Source: Silvimonas amylolytica (GTDB lineage: Bacteria > Pseudomonadota > Gammaproteobacteria > Burkholderiales > Chitinibacteraceae). From it: 64,000 nucleotides of DNA. How positions within the stretch are numbered: the first letter of the stretch is position 1; the number at the start of each line of letters is the position of its first letter. Position numbers and translations under genes: made by a program. The stretch covers positions 115,786 through 179,785 of the forward strand of contig NZ_BMLY01000004.1 of the NCBI RefSeq assembly GCF_014645555.1, written 5' to 3'. Below are positions 55,995 through 63,723 of this stretch, one piece after another. The notes under the pieces are model-generated. The model was not told the origin of the DNA and ran no database searches. It was given only the letters and a program-made list of their open reading frames with translations.

Positions 55995-56076
55995 GGGGGT
56001 AGATTGCTTGAGTCGGGGGTAACTTGGGGGTAGATTTGGGGGTAACTTCTACCCCCAGAAAGAGGTTCTTACCCCC
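55995..56076 (+). repeat. Six GGGGGTA heptamers upstream of the integrase gene
   Basis: GGGGGTA occurs directly at 55995, 56015, 56026 and 56038, and inverted (TACCCCC) at 56050 and 56070. The last copy abuts the integrase ATG. The array fits arm-type binding sites for the integrase or an AlpA-like protein next to the attachment site, and binding there would also block integrase expression. Function is inferred. Confidence 0.6.
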
Positions 56077-57381
56077 ATGCCGCTTAGCGATCTCGCCTGC
56101 CGAAATGCCAAAGGCAAAGACAAGCCCTACAAGCTGACCGACGGCTTCGGCATGTTTTTGTTGGTCAGTACCAACGGATCTCGTTGGTGGCGTTTGAAGT
56201 ATCGATTTGCAGGCAAGGAGAAGCAGCTCTCGCTTGGCGTGTACCCAGAAGTGAGTCTGGTTGAGGCTCGTCGTTTGCGAGAGGACGCGCGAAAATTGAT
56301 CGCCGATGGCATTGACCCAGGCTTGATGCGCAAGGATGAAAAAGCGAAGCAAGCTGCTGCCTATAGCAACACCTTCGAATCAGTTGGTCGGGCCTGGCAT
56401 AAGCGCAATCTGGGAAAATGGTCGAAAGATCACGCAAGTCGCATTTTGACCCGGCTGGAGACAGATGTTTTTCCGCTGATTGGGGAACGACCTGTAGCTG
56501 AGCTGAAAACGCGTGATCTGCTGGTGCCACTGCGCAAGGTGGAGGCGCGAGGCACCCTGGATTCTGCCGGGCGTATTCGGCAGTACATTACCGGCATCAT
56601 GCGCTACGCGGTTCAGAACGATCTGATCGACGCCAATCCTGCCGCTGACATGGCAGGTGCTATCGCCGTCCAGAAAACCAAGCACCGCCCCGCTTTACGA
56701 CTTGAGCAGATTCCTGAGCTTCTAAGTCGTATTGAAGGCTATAACGGGAGGCCGATCACTACGCTGGCGCTGCGATTTACACTTCTGACTTTCGTGAGAT
56801 CCAGCGAACTGCGCTTTATGCGATGGGATGAGATTGATTTTGCTCGTGCGGTCTGGACCATTCCGGCCGATCGGGAAGAGATCGAAGGCGTTAAATTCTC
56901 CCACCGTGGGGCAAAGATGCGTGAGCCCCATATCGTGCCCCTCTCTCACCAGGCAGTCGAGATTCTGGAAACATTGCGTCAACTGACCGGTAATTTCGAT
57001 CTCGTATTCGCTGGTGATCATAACCGGGGTAAGCCTATGAGTGAGAACACGGTCAACGCAGCCTTGCGGCGGCTGGGCTATGACACAACCACAGAAGTTT
57101 GCGGTCATGGCTTTCGCGCCATGGCATGTAGTGCTTTGCTTGAGTCCGGCCTGTGGAGCTCAGACGCTATTGAGCGGCAAATGAGCCACAAGGAGCGTAA
57201 CGGCGTTCGCGCAGCCTATACACATCGAGCGGAATTCATTCAACAGCGACAACTCATGGTTGCCTGGTGGGCCGACTGGCTTGATGCTGTAAAACATGGT
57301 TATATCCCGCCGCACGATTTTGCGCCCGAATCGAGTGTGAACAACAACGTCGTTTCGCTCGGCAAACGTAAATCCGCGTGA
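56077..57381 (+). CDS. int: P4-type tyrosine integrase
   Basis: 434 residues. An N-terminal arm-binding DUF4102 domain (about 1–85, LTDGFGMFLLVSTNGSRWWRLKYRFAGKEKQLSLG) is followed by the core-binding (100–190) and catalytic domains. Catalytic residues are Arg in FVRSSELRFMRWDE (about 249), HGFR (about 348–351) and Tyr in RAAYTHRA (about 386), with the intermediate His in MSHKER. Such integrases use the 3' ends of tRNA genes, here tRNA-Leu 175 bases upstream. AGAGG lies 11 bases before the ATG, overlapping the heptamer array region. Confidence 0.95.
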   Translation: MPLSDLACRNAKGKDKPYKLTDGFGMFLLVSTNGSRWWRLKYRFAGKEKQLSLGVYPEVSLVEARRLREDARKLIADGIDPGLMRKDEKAKQAAAYSNTFESVGRAWHKRNLGKWSKDHASRILTRLETDVFPLIGERPVAELKTRDLLVPLRKVEARGTLDSAGRIRQYITGIMRYAVQNDLIDANPAADMAGAIAVQKTKHRPALRLEQIPELLSRIEGYNGRPITTLALRFTLLTFVRSSELRFMRWDEIDFARAVWTIPADREEIEGVKFSHRGAKMREPHIVPLSHQAVEILETLRQLTGNFDLVFAGDHNRGKPMSENTVNAALRRLGYDTTTEVCGHGFRAMACSALLESGLWSSDAIERQMSHKERNGVRAAYTHRAEFIQQRQLMVAWWADWLDAVKHGYIPPHDFAPESSVNNNVVSLGKRKSA

Positions 57382-57431
57382 TTGTCCTAAGGCGTGGAGT
57401 CAGGGACTGCATGCAGTATCAATGAGCAAAG

Positions 57432-57459
57432 AAAAAGGCCTGCATTGATGGCAGGCCTT
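57432..57459 (-). terminator. Terminator of the mob–alpA operon
   Basis: Stem AAGGCCTGC/GCAGGCCTT with a seven-base loop. On the minus strand it is followed by five T residues, 60 bases past the alpA stop. It may also slow read-through from int. Confidence 0.7.
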
Positions 57460-57518
57460 GGCTGCTGGCTAGTCAACCCAGAGTCGGACGGGTAGGGCAG
57501 CATGCGGTGAGTGTTCCT

Positions 57519-57728
57519 TTATTCTTTACGATCAACCCTGGTCCGCTGCGAAATCCATTCCTGCAGCTCACTCATCTTCCACCCTGCTGCACGAGCGCCA
57601 ATTTTGACGGGCAGTGGAAATGAGGGGTCGTGATATTTGCTATTTGGGTTCATCCGGTCGTAGATGCTGCTTTTGCTAAGACCAGTGAGTGCCTGGACAG
57701 TTACTCTTCTTACAATTGATTCAGTCAC
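57519..57728 (-). CDS. alpA: AlpA-family regulator
   Basis: 69 residues from a GTG with GAGAG eight bases upstream. The short winged-helix/MerR-like fold shows VRRVTVQALTGLSKSSIYDRM, FPLPVKIGARAAGWKMSELQEWI, the standard AlpA pattern. In P4-like elements AlpA-type proteins activate or assist integrase for excision. It lies 80 bases after the relaxase gene and is probably co-transcribed. Confidence 0.9.
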   Translation of the reverse strand: MTESIVRRVTVQALTGLSKSSIYDRMNPNSKYHDPSFPLPVKIGARAAGWKMSELQEWISQRTRVDRKE

Positions 57729-57808
57729 GATGGAAGCTCTCTTTTGAAAAGGTGTTGCTTGGTGGTTGGCGAGCCATGAAGCGCTTTTGGATTCTTGGCA
57801 TTGGTCAA

Positions 57809-59041
57809 TCAAGGGGATTTGCTGCTCCCTGGTGTGCCATTGGGGCTCTGGCTGCGCACTTCGGGTGCACTAGGTTGTTGAACCTGTCCCGGACGAAGTC
57901 CGCCTGACTTCCTTTCGTGTTGCTGCATCCTGAGCTGGTGCACGTCTTCTTCGAGCTTCTCGCGCAAGTTGGGTGTGAGGTCTTCTAGCAAATGCTGAAG
58001 CCAGAGTAGATCGCTGTTCAACTTCCGCAATTCATTGTTCTTTGTTGTTAAGTCCTGGTTCTTTTTGGTCAACTTGGTGTTTGCCTGCGCCAGATGTTCC
58101 AGACGTTCCTCATTGACTCGTTGCTTGTTGGCTTCGCTGATGCTTTTCTGAGTGATTTGCTCGCAGTACTTCCTCCATTCCTCGATTTCCCGGAGGTAGG
58201 CGGGGAGAGCTAGTTTTCGGCGCCTCTCGTGTTCTTCCCACTTTGAAAGACCATCTTGGTAACTGCGCTTGAGTGCCGAACTCGCCAGAAAACCAGGGTC
58301 AACAGGCTTCGGCAGCGTTTTGGGGTAGGTAGGGCAAGGCGGGATAGTGGGCGGTGGAAGAGAACCCTCTGAGGTCAACTGATAGAGCCGTTGGGGCGGG
58401 ATATGTTTCCGTCCTGAGCCCACTTGCCCGCGTTCCAGTTGAAACGCCATGCCCAAGTGTTGATGCCAGTAATTCTGGAGCTCATGAAGTTTTTTCCGAC
58501 CATCCAGCGTTGCTGCTGCGGACAGCTTGTAATGAGCGGGGCTTGTGTAGGAGTGTGTAACCGTCTCCAGCTTTCCATCCTTGCCCTTCTTTTTCTTGGG
58601 AATGAGCCGCCGTTGAGCGGATACCGAAATCAATGGCACTACATACGCAACGAGATGTGGGGTGGCTTCATCGAGTTGCAAATTAACTGCAATGACATTT
58701 GCTGACTCGTACATTTCCTCGAGCAGGTACAAAGCATTTTTGGCAAAGGTGTGCGGGTCAACCGGCATCGATTTACGAGACCAAGCCCTTGGGCTCGCAG
58801 TGATGAGGTATTCAATAGCCAGCACCGGATTAGGGGATTTCTTGCCAGCCAGAGCCACCCTTGCGTTGACAGCCATGAGCAGCGCGCGTGAGTTGGTTAC
58901 CGGCTTCAAATCCTGATTTTGGTGTGTACGCGAAGCGTCGGCATTTGGGGTCGGAATTTCACGCCAGGTATGCTGGCCGCTGCCGAGAATGGCTGCTGCG
59001 GTTTTCAGTTTCGCAATCCGGAGAATGAGGTAATCGGTCAT
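57809..59041 (-). CDS. mob: MobV-type relaxase (plasmid recombination/mobilization protein)
   Basis: 410 residues. The N-terminal relaxase domain (about 1–210) contains GSGQHTWRE, aligned by eye with the motif I His of MobM, and LQLDEATPHLVAYVVP. The latter matches the MobV motif HxDExxPHxH, but the first and last His are replaced (Gln and Val). A Pro-rich segment (225–250) and a long coiled coil (about 290–370) follow. MobV relaxases nick oriT and start conjugal transfer with a helper. AAGGA lies seven bases before the ATG, and a good oriT is directly upstream. Rated a likely but slightly divergent MobV. Confidence 0.82.
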   Translation of the reverse strand: MTDYLILRIAKLKTAAAILGSGQHTWREIPTPNADASRTHQNQDLKPVTNSRALLMAVNARVALAGKKSPNPVLAIEYLITASPRAWSRKSMPVDPHTFAKNALYLLEEMYESANVIAVNLQLDEATPHLVAYVVPLISVSAQRRLIPKKKKGKDGKLETVTHSYTSPAHYKLSAAATLDGRKKLHELQNYWHQHLGMAFQLERGQVGSGRKHIPPQRLYQLTSEGSLPPPTIPPCPTYPKTLPKPVDPGFLASSALKRSYQDGLSKWEEHERRRKLALPAYLREIEEWRKYCEQITQKSISEANKQRVNEERLEHLAQANTKLTKKNQDLTTKNNELRKLNSDLLWLQHLLEDLTPNLREKLEEDVHQLRMQQHERKSGGLRPGQVQQPSAPEVRSQSPNGTPGSSKSP

Positions 59042-59068
59042 TTCGATGTCCTTTTGGAGAGGTGCCCC

Positions 59069-59090
59069 GTATACACACTACGGAGTGCGT
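59069..59090 (-). other. oriT: Predicted oriT with MobV-type nick site
   Basis: On the minus strand, ACGCACT-CCGT-AGTGTGT forms a 7-bp hairpin (one G·T pair) followed by ATAC. It contains TAGTGTG|TATAC, close to the pMV158 nick sequence TAGTGTG|TTA. The predicted nick is between 59074 and 59073. It lies 28 bases upstream of the mob start codon, the usual place for MobV elements. Confidence 0.7.
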
Positions 59091-59302
59091 AATTGGCATT
59101 GCTATCGGAGCTGTTCTTACTTGCGACGTGCGTGCCCAAGAGTGGTCGGTGGGAATGACGGATTTCCAGTGTTTCAGAGATGAAGGGAAGGTTCGAATGT
59201 GGCATGGCTGCGCCATTGTGTTAAGCGAGAGCCCAGCCTAGTGAACTGACAAGTGAAAAGAAAATCAGCAAAAATTTAACAGCCATAATTTGATCTGCTG
59301 TT

Positions 59303-59313
59303 TGATGTTGACG
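59303..59313 (+). repeat. TGATGTTGACG 11-mer, copy 1
   Basis: The first of three exact copies in the non-coding parts of the element (others at 59505 and 61496), all in the same orientation. Confidence 0.6.
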
Positions 59314-59504
59314 ATATCTTATTTATTTAAGTAAATCAGTGGTTTGTATTTGATTTTTCAGTTTTTTAAAATTTGTTTTGTTTTTATTTTTTCATTAAAA
59401 AATATATATAAATCAGTCTGTTATGAAATTATTTTAAATTTTTTAAAACGACTTTTCGGGACTTGAAAAGCATGCACTATGCCGCGTTCCTCTTTGCTTC
59501 TAAC

Positions 59505-59515
59505 TGATGTTGACG
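59505..59515 (+). repeat. TGATGTTGACG 11-mer, copy 2
   Basis: Second exact copy; lies about 45 bases before the iteron-like repeats. Confidence 0.6.
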
Positions 59516-59560
59516 CGAAGTATTTTTGTGAAGATGTTTTGCGGTTGGGAGATATAAAAG

Positions 59561-59702
59561 CCTACAAAAAACCGGATTTTGGTAGGTAAATAATTGAGAA
59601 TGATGTTTATTACCTACGAAAAACCTACAAAAAACCGGTTTTTAGTTGGATTGCTCTTGTTTTTGATTCGTTTGATCTTAAAGCAGACAAAAACCGGTTC
59701 TT
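59561..59702 (+). repeat. Iteron-like CCTACnAAAAA / CCGG repeats
   Basis: CCTACAAAAAACCGG occurs at 59561–59575 and 59624–59638. CCTACGAAAAA is at 59612–59622. An inverted copy, TTTTGGTAGG, at 59577–59586 makes the first copy an almost perfect 26-bp palindrome (11 of 13 pairs). A diverged copy, ACAAAAACCGGTTCTT, spans 59687–59702. Spacing of about 63 bases separates successive CCGG centres. The pattern suggests cooperative binding by an element-encoded protein. Confidence 0.6.
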
Positions 59703-59783
59703 GGGGGTAAGGGTTTCAGAGGGGGCTTTGTAGCTATCCGGGCCAGGGCGCTGCCAGGGAAAGAGGGGGGTACGTTTTGGCGT

Positions 59784-61145
59784 TTATGCCAACTGCCCGC
59801 GGAGGTTGGATAGAGTCGACACATTTTGTCGGCAGATTTTTTGAAAACTTTGACTGATTCTCAGATCGTCCGCGCAGAGCTGCCAGAAGTGTGTCGCTGC
59901 TTTTGCCGAGTGCTGCCAAACTGCTTCATCAGCAGAGGGTGGAAGTTCAGGCGCATACGGCCTCTCGAGAACAACCCCGTTTTTCATGGGCGCGTAGAAC
60001 ATCGGCAACATGTCATAAATAGGAGCCAGTAAGAGCCCGGGCCGAAAGGACAAATTGCCTTCATGCATGTCGGAATTTGCAATCAAACGCCCGAACCACC
60101 AGACGCGCTCTATCTGCTCGACTTGTTCTCCGCTCAGCCAACCTTCAGCGCACAACCGAGCTGCCACCTTGGGCCATGTGGTTGGTACAACCCCCAGCAG
60201 TGCGGCGTTGAGACTTCCCAGCGAGCATGTTGCTGATCGCCCGCTTAGCCCATGGCGGTCAAAACGACCCACTTCCAGAAAAGTTCGGCCAGCTAAGTGA
60301 TAGACGCGACTTACGGATGCTTTGACATCCAAGTGTCTCGACAACGTTTCAAGGGCCAAGTGCTCGCAAATCAGTAAGTCGGCCCAGCGTTGGGTTGCGG
60401 CCGATTCGTCAGCGGCAGTGAACTTAACCAGGACATCAGTTGGTTGTCCCGCAATGATCCGGCTAGCTGTGAACTTTGGAAACTCTCCTCCCAGCAATGC
60501 GATGGGGACTCTTTCACCTCCATTGATTTCCGCCAGGCGGGGGTACGCTTCTTCGAGTTCAGCATCGCTCAGCAGAGTCTTGTTCGCAGATATAAATCGC
60601 TGATATGAGGCATCACCTAAAATCAGGTTCCCGGGTAAATCATGTCCTACCTTGACCAAGGCATGGACTAACTCGTCATCGGTCCAATCCTCAGGATTTC
60701 CTGATATCAGGAATCCCAGAATGTGCTGCCAGTCAACATGGCGCCCCAAAAAACCTTGGGGCCGGATGTCCATCAAGGGATAGGGCAAGCCGTCAAACCA
60801 ACCGCCCTGTGATTCGCCTGGTAAGGGCCAACCTAGGTTGGTCGCCGTGATCAGCGCGGAACCTTCTGGATATACAAGGTCGAGCACACCAATCTGAGAT
60901 CCGTGTCCTTCCCCATCAACCCGGTACAACGGAATCGGCATGGTCAGCCCACGTAGTTGGCGCCGCAATGCATGGCGCTCCTGGTCGAGGGCTCCAAGAC
61001 TGACGATGTGACCCTTCAGTTCAGAAATCGCATGCTTAAGCGTTGATCGATCGGCCCACTCGGGACGTGCAAGCAAGCCGTCTGTAGAAATACGAGGGTT
61101 AGCACGCAACGCAGCAAGTAGTTTGTCTTGGGGTAACTTGGACAT
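59784..61145 (-). CDS. HipA-family kinase-like protein, YjjJ type
   Basis: 453 residues from the ATG giving MSKLPQDKLLAAL; the frame is open upstream. An N-terminal winged-helix-like part (1–60) precedes a HipA fold: GGEFPKFTASR (substrate/ATP loop, about 225), catalytic RLIANSDMHEGNLSF (about 360–375) and the metal-binding PIYDMLPMFY. It matches YjjJ, a HipA relative encoded without an adjacent HipB. HipA kinases phosphorylate translation factors such as glutamyl-tRNA synthetase; the target here is unknown. No antitoxin-like gene adjoins it. The N-terminal domain may supply DNA binding in cis. Confidence 0.85.
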   Translation of the reverse strand: MSKLPQDKLLAALRANPRISTDGLLARPEWADRSTLKHAISELKGHIVSLGALDQERHALRRQLRGLTMPIPLYRVDGEGHGSQIGVLDLVYPEGSALITATNLGWPLPGESQGGWFDGLPYPLMDIRPQGFLGRHVDWQHILGFLISGNPEDWTDDELVHALVKVGHDLPGNLILGDASYQRFISANKTLLSDAELEEAYPRLAEINGGERVPIALLGGEFPKFTASRIIAGQPTDVLVKFTAADESAATQRWADLLICEHLALETLSRHLDVKASVSRVYHLAGRTFLEVGRFDRHGLSGRSATCSLGSLNAALLGVVPTTWPKVAARLCAEGWLSGEQVEQIERVWWFGRLIANSDMHEGNLSFRPGLLLAPIYDMLPMFYAPMKNGVVLERPYAPELPPSADEAVWQHSAKAATHFWQLCADDLRISQSFQKICRQNVSTLSNLRGQLA

Positions 61146-61672
61146 GCTGGCTCGCTCATGGATCGACGTATGAGTTGAAGGTAAGGCGGAAGTCTCTTCA
61201 TCGCAATGCCCGAGAAAAAGCACCTGCGGGGATCCGCCACCTCCGATGGATATCTAGCCAAGTTCAGCACTTCTAGATACGGTCTGTTTTCAGGGGTTTC
61301 TTGGCCCCGGCAAAAAATGAAAGCATGCCATTTGTCTGCAATCCTCGACTTGTCGCTACACGTTTTCATCATTTTTGCGCCGTTTTCTTCGCACGTCATA
61401 CCTCAAGTTCTTGAGCGAAAAACCACTGTGTACGTCTGCTAAAACCGACCAGATCTGCTCGATCTATAATTTCTCATTAATTACTAAAACTATATTGATG
61501 TTGACGTTTTTTAAAAATTAGCTTTCTTGTTTTGTGTAAACATTTGATAAATAACACAAATTTTAAATTGAGTAATTGAGGCGGGTTTTATTGCGATCTC
61601 GTGAAAACCAGGGTAAGCTTACAACACGGGTGCGACTTCCGCACCAGGCTACGAGGAAAAAGGAGGGGCTAT
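61146..61672. promoter_or_regulatory. Divergent gap between the YjjJ-like and metallophosphoesterase genes
   Basis: About 530 bases without a convincing gene. The right half (61470–61590) is very AT-rich, carries a third TGATGTTGACG (61496–61506) and an inverted pair TTTGTGT/ACACAAA (61531–61537 and 61554–61560). Promoters for both flanking genes should lie here, but no clean -35/-10 pair was found. Confidence 0.45.
61496..61506 (+). repeat. TGATGTTGACG 11-mer, copy 3
   Basis: Third exact copy, on the other side of the YjjJ-like gene from copies 1 and 2, and in the same orientation. Confidence 0.6.
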
Positions 61673-62449
61673 GTGAACGTACTTCTTCTCAGCGATCTGC
61701 ATCTCGAGTTTTGTGACCTGCGGTGTGACCTAAAAGATGGAGAAGTTGATGTGGTGGTTCTTGCAGGGGACATCCATACCGGTGACAGAGCTTTGGATTG
61801 GGCTACCAGGGAGTTCCGAAACTCGCAGGTGATCTACATTCCAGGCAATCACGAGTACTACCGCGGCGAGTACCACGAAGTGCTGGCCAAACTGCGAGAG
61901 GGTGCATCTGAACGGGGGATCCATCTGTTGGAGCGCAATACGGTCACTATCGATGATGTCAGTTTCTTTGGCACGACGCTCTGGACGGATATGGCGCTCT
62001 TTGGGCACGACCAGGAAGGCTCCCCAAGCGGCATTAAGGAGGCGGATCTCTATATGAACGATTTCAGGCAAATCCGGCTTAAGGAAGATGGTGGGGAGCG
62101 CCGCTTTTGTGCTGCGGACTCGGTTGAATTGCATAAGGAGAGCGTGACGTGGTTGCGGGATTCCCTGAGGAATCACAACGGGAAGTCTTTTGTGATTACC
62201 CATCATTCCCCCAGCTTTCGCAGCGTCCCCGACAGATACTCCCAATCTTTGCTGTCTGCTGCTTTTTCCTCAAATCTTGACGATCTTGTTGGTTTGGCAG
62301 ATGTCTGGGCTCACGGGCATACCCATGATTCCTTTGATTACTTGGTGGGTAAATGCCGAGTTGTTTGCAACCCGCGCGGCTACACACGTCCTTGGAGCAC
62401 CTCGCAGGAAAATATTGAGTTCAACCCTCGCATGATTGTGACGATCTAA
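61673..62449 (+). CDS. Calcineurin-like metallophosphoesterase (first of two)
   Basis: 258 residues from a GTG preceded by AGGAGG at six-base spacing, which decides the start. All metal-site motifs are intact: LLSDLHLEF (6–14), LAGDIHTG (about 35), PGNHEYYRGEYH (about 60), THHSPSF (about 180) and HGHTHDSFDY (about 218). It has no signal peptide or membrane segment. Substrate unknown: a nucleotide, nucleic acid or phosphoprotein is possible. It starts a tight operon: one base separates it from the next gene. Confidence 0.85.
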   Translation: MNVLLLSDLHLEFCDLRCDLKDGEVDVVVLAGDIHTGDRALDWATREFRNSQVIYIPGNHEYYRGEYHEVLAKLREGASERGIHLLERNTVTIDDVSFFGTTLWTDMALFGHDQEGSPSGIKEADLYMNDFRQIRLKEDGGERRFCAADSVELHKESVTWLRDSLRNHNGKSFVITHHSPSFRSVPDRYSQSLLSAAFSSNLDDLVGLADVWAHGHTHDSFDYLVGKCRVVCNPRGYTRPWSTSQENIEFNPRMIVTI

Positions 62450-62450
62450 C

Positions 62451-63143
62451 ATGCCTCGGCAAGAAGGCGTTTGGTTTGCCGGGGACCTTCACGGAGGGTT
62501 CCCGGAACTTATTCGATGCGCTCGGGACCTCCGTCCCGCGGCGATCATCCTTATGGGCGATATTGAGGCTCCTGCCATGCTGGACGAAGTTCTAGCTCCT
62601 CTACTCGAGCACACCGAACCGTGGTGGATTGTCGGTAACCATGACACGGATAGTCCGCAGACCTACGACCATCTATTCAAATCTAGGCTTGCCGACCGCA
62701 ACCTGCACGGCAGAGTGGTCGACATCGCTGGGTACAGAATTGCGGGGCTGGGAGGTGTTTTCCGGAAACAAGTCTGGATGCCACCGCAAGGCCCGAAATT
62801 TGAGTCACCGCGGGATTATCTGGATAGCTGTGGCAAAGGGAATTGGTGGCGCGGCGGACTGCCGCTCCGCCATAGAAGTACGATTTTCAGATCGGACATG
62901 GGCTTTGCACTTGCCGAACGGGCAGACATCCTGGTCTGTCACGAAGCGCCTAGTTGCCATCCACATGGAATTGCCGCGATTGATGAGTTGGCGCGCACTC
63001 TCGGTGTGCGCCGTGTTTTTCATGGTCACCACCATCAGCTATATGTCCAACCTGACACCGGGTTGGGCTTCTCTACGGTGGGAACTGGCCTCCGCGGGAT
63101 CGTCGACGTGTCTGGAGAGATCGTCTTCGCTGGGGAAAAGTGA
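62451..63143 (+). CDS. Metallophosphoesterase (second of two)
   Basis: 230 residues. Motifs WFAGDLHGGFPE, LMGDIEAP, VGNHDTDSPQTYDHLF, VCHEAPSCHP and FHGHHHQLY make a complete two-metal site. It is only distantly similar to the preceding protein, so this is not a simple recent duplication. It is cytoplasmic by sequence. Its stop overlaps the start of the HAD gene as TGATG, which implies coordinated production of the three phosphohydrolases. Confidence 0.85.
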   Translation: MPRQEGVWFAGDLHGGFPELIRCARDLRPAAIILMGDIEAPAMLDEVLAPLLEHTEPWWIVGNHDTDSPQTYDHLFKSRLADRNLHGRVVDIAGYRIAGLGGVFRKQVWMPPQGPKFESPRDYLDSCGKGNWWRGGLPLRHRSTIFRSDMGFALAERADILVCHEAPSCHPHGIAAIDELARTLGVRRVFHGHHHQLYVQPDTGLGFSTVGTGLRGIVDVSGEIVFAGEK

Positions 63144-63673
63144 TGTTTAGACCAACCGGCTTAGCACCTCAGACTCACAGGCCCATATTGTTTCTAGATT
63201 TTGATGGGGTACTTCATCCCAATTGGGTGTACTGCGAAGAAGGCCGGCCTGTGATTAAAGAGGATCCTATCGATGGCACGCTCGGTGAGCTTTTCATGTG
63301 GGTACATCACTTGGATGCAGCTCTGAAAGACTACCCAGAGGTAAGAATCATTCTCTCTACCAGTTGGGTGAAGGGATACGGCTTTGAGCGAACTAAAGCT
63401 TATCTCCCCGAGAGCCTGCAGCTGAGGGTCATCGGCGGAACGTGGGATCCAAGTTTCAACAAAAGGGAATATGACAAGAAAACCCGCTGCCAGGAAATTG
63501 TTGCGTGCGTTGTCAGGGAAAGGCTAGAGCGTTGGTGTGCTGTCGATGATGACGTCTGGGATTGGTCGCCCAAATACAAGGAGCATCTTGTTGCAACGGA
63601 CTCCAGGAAAGGGCTCGGTGATCCAGCTGCCTTAGCCAGGTTGGGCGAGCTACTCACGGCGATGGTCGTATGA
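63143..63673 (+). CDS. HAD phosphatase of the 'Swiss Army Knife' RNA-repair type
   Basis: 176 residues from the ATG at 63143 overlapping the previous stop. HAD motif I is ILFLDFDGVLHPNWVY (Asp nucleophile and Asp acid/base), motif II ILSTSWVKGYG (Thr/Ser), and the later AVDDDVWDW is motif IV. Small HAD proteins with FLDFDGVLHP and STSW motifs belong to the HAD_SAK group, first noted in RNA-repair fusion proteins, where they act as 5' or 3' phosphatases. The actual substrate here is unknown. Confidence 0.8.
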   Translation: MFRPTGLAPQTHRPILFLDFDGVLHPNWVYCEEGRPVIKEDPIDGTLGELFMWVHHLDAALKDYPEVRIILSTSWVKGYGFERTKAYLPESLQLRVIGGTWDPSFNKREYDKKTRCQEIVACVVRERLERWCAVDDDVWDWSPKYKEHLVATDSRKGLGDPAALARLGELLTAMVV

Positions 63674-63723
63674 CAAAAACTACTAACTGTCAGGTTTGCT
63701 AATCAATATGAATCCAAAATTTT

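Larger units (their letters stand above)
59096..59783. other. Gene-free, AT-rich spacer with repeats
   Basis: About 690 bases without a credible gene. The part from 59220 to 59460 is extremely rich in A and T. It holds two copies of the 11-mer TGATGTTGACG, and an iteron-like group of CCTACnAAAAA repeats with CCGG centres (59561–59702). GGGGGTA, the heptamer found before the integrase, recurs at 59703–59709 and 59766–59772. A replication origin, partition site or regulatory hub is possible; no replication gene is in view. Confidence 0.5.

Noticed and set aside
61016-61399. A 127-codon minus-strand frame upstream of the YjjJ-like gene
   Set aside because: It overlaps the 5' end of the YjjJ-like gene in another frame and lacks any motif. 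I looked for a HipB-like helix-turn-helix here and found none.
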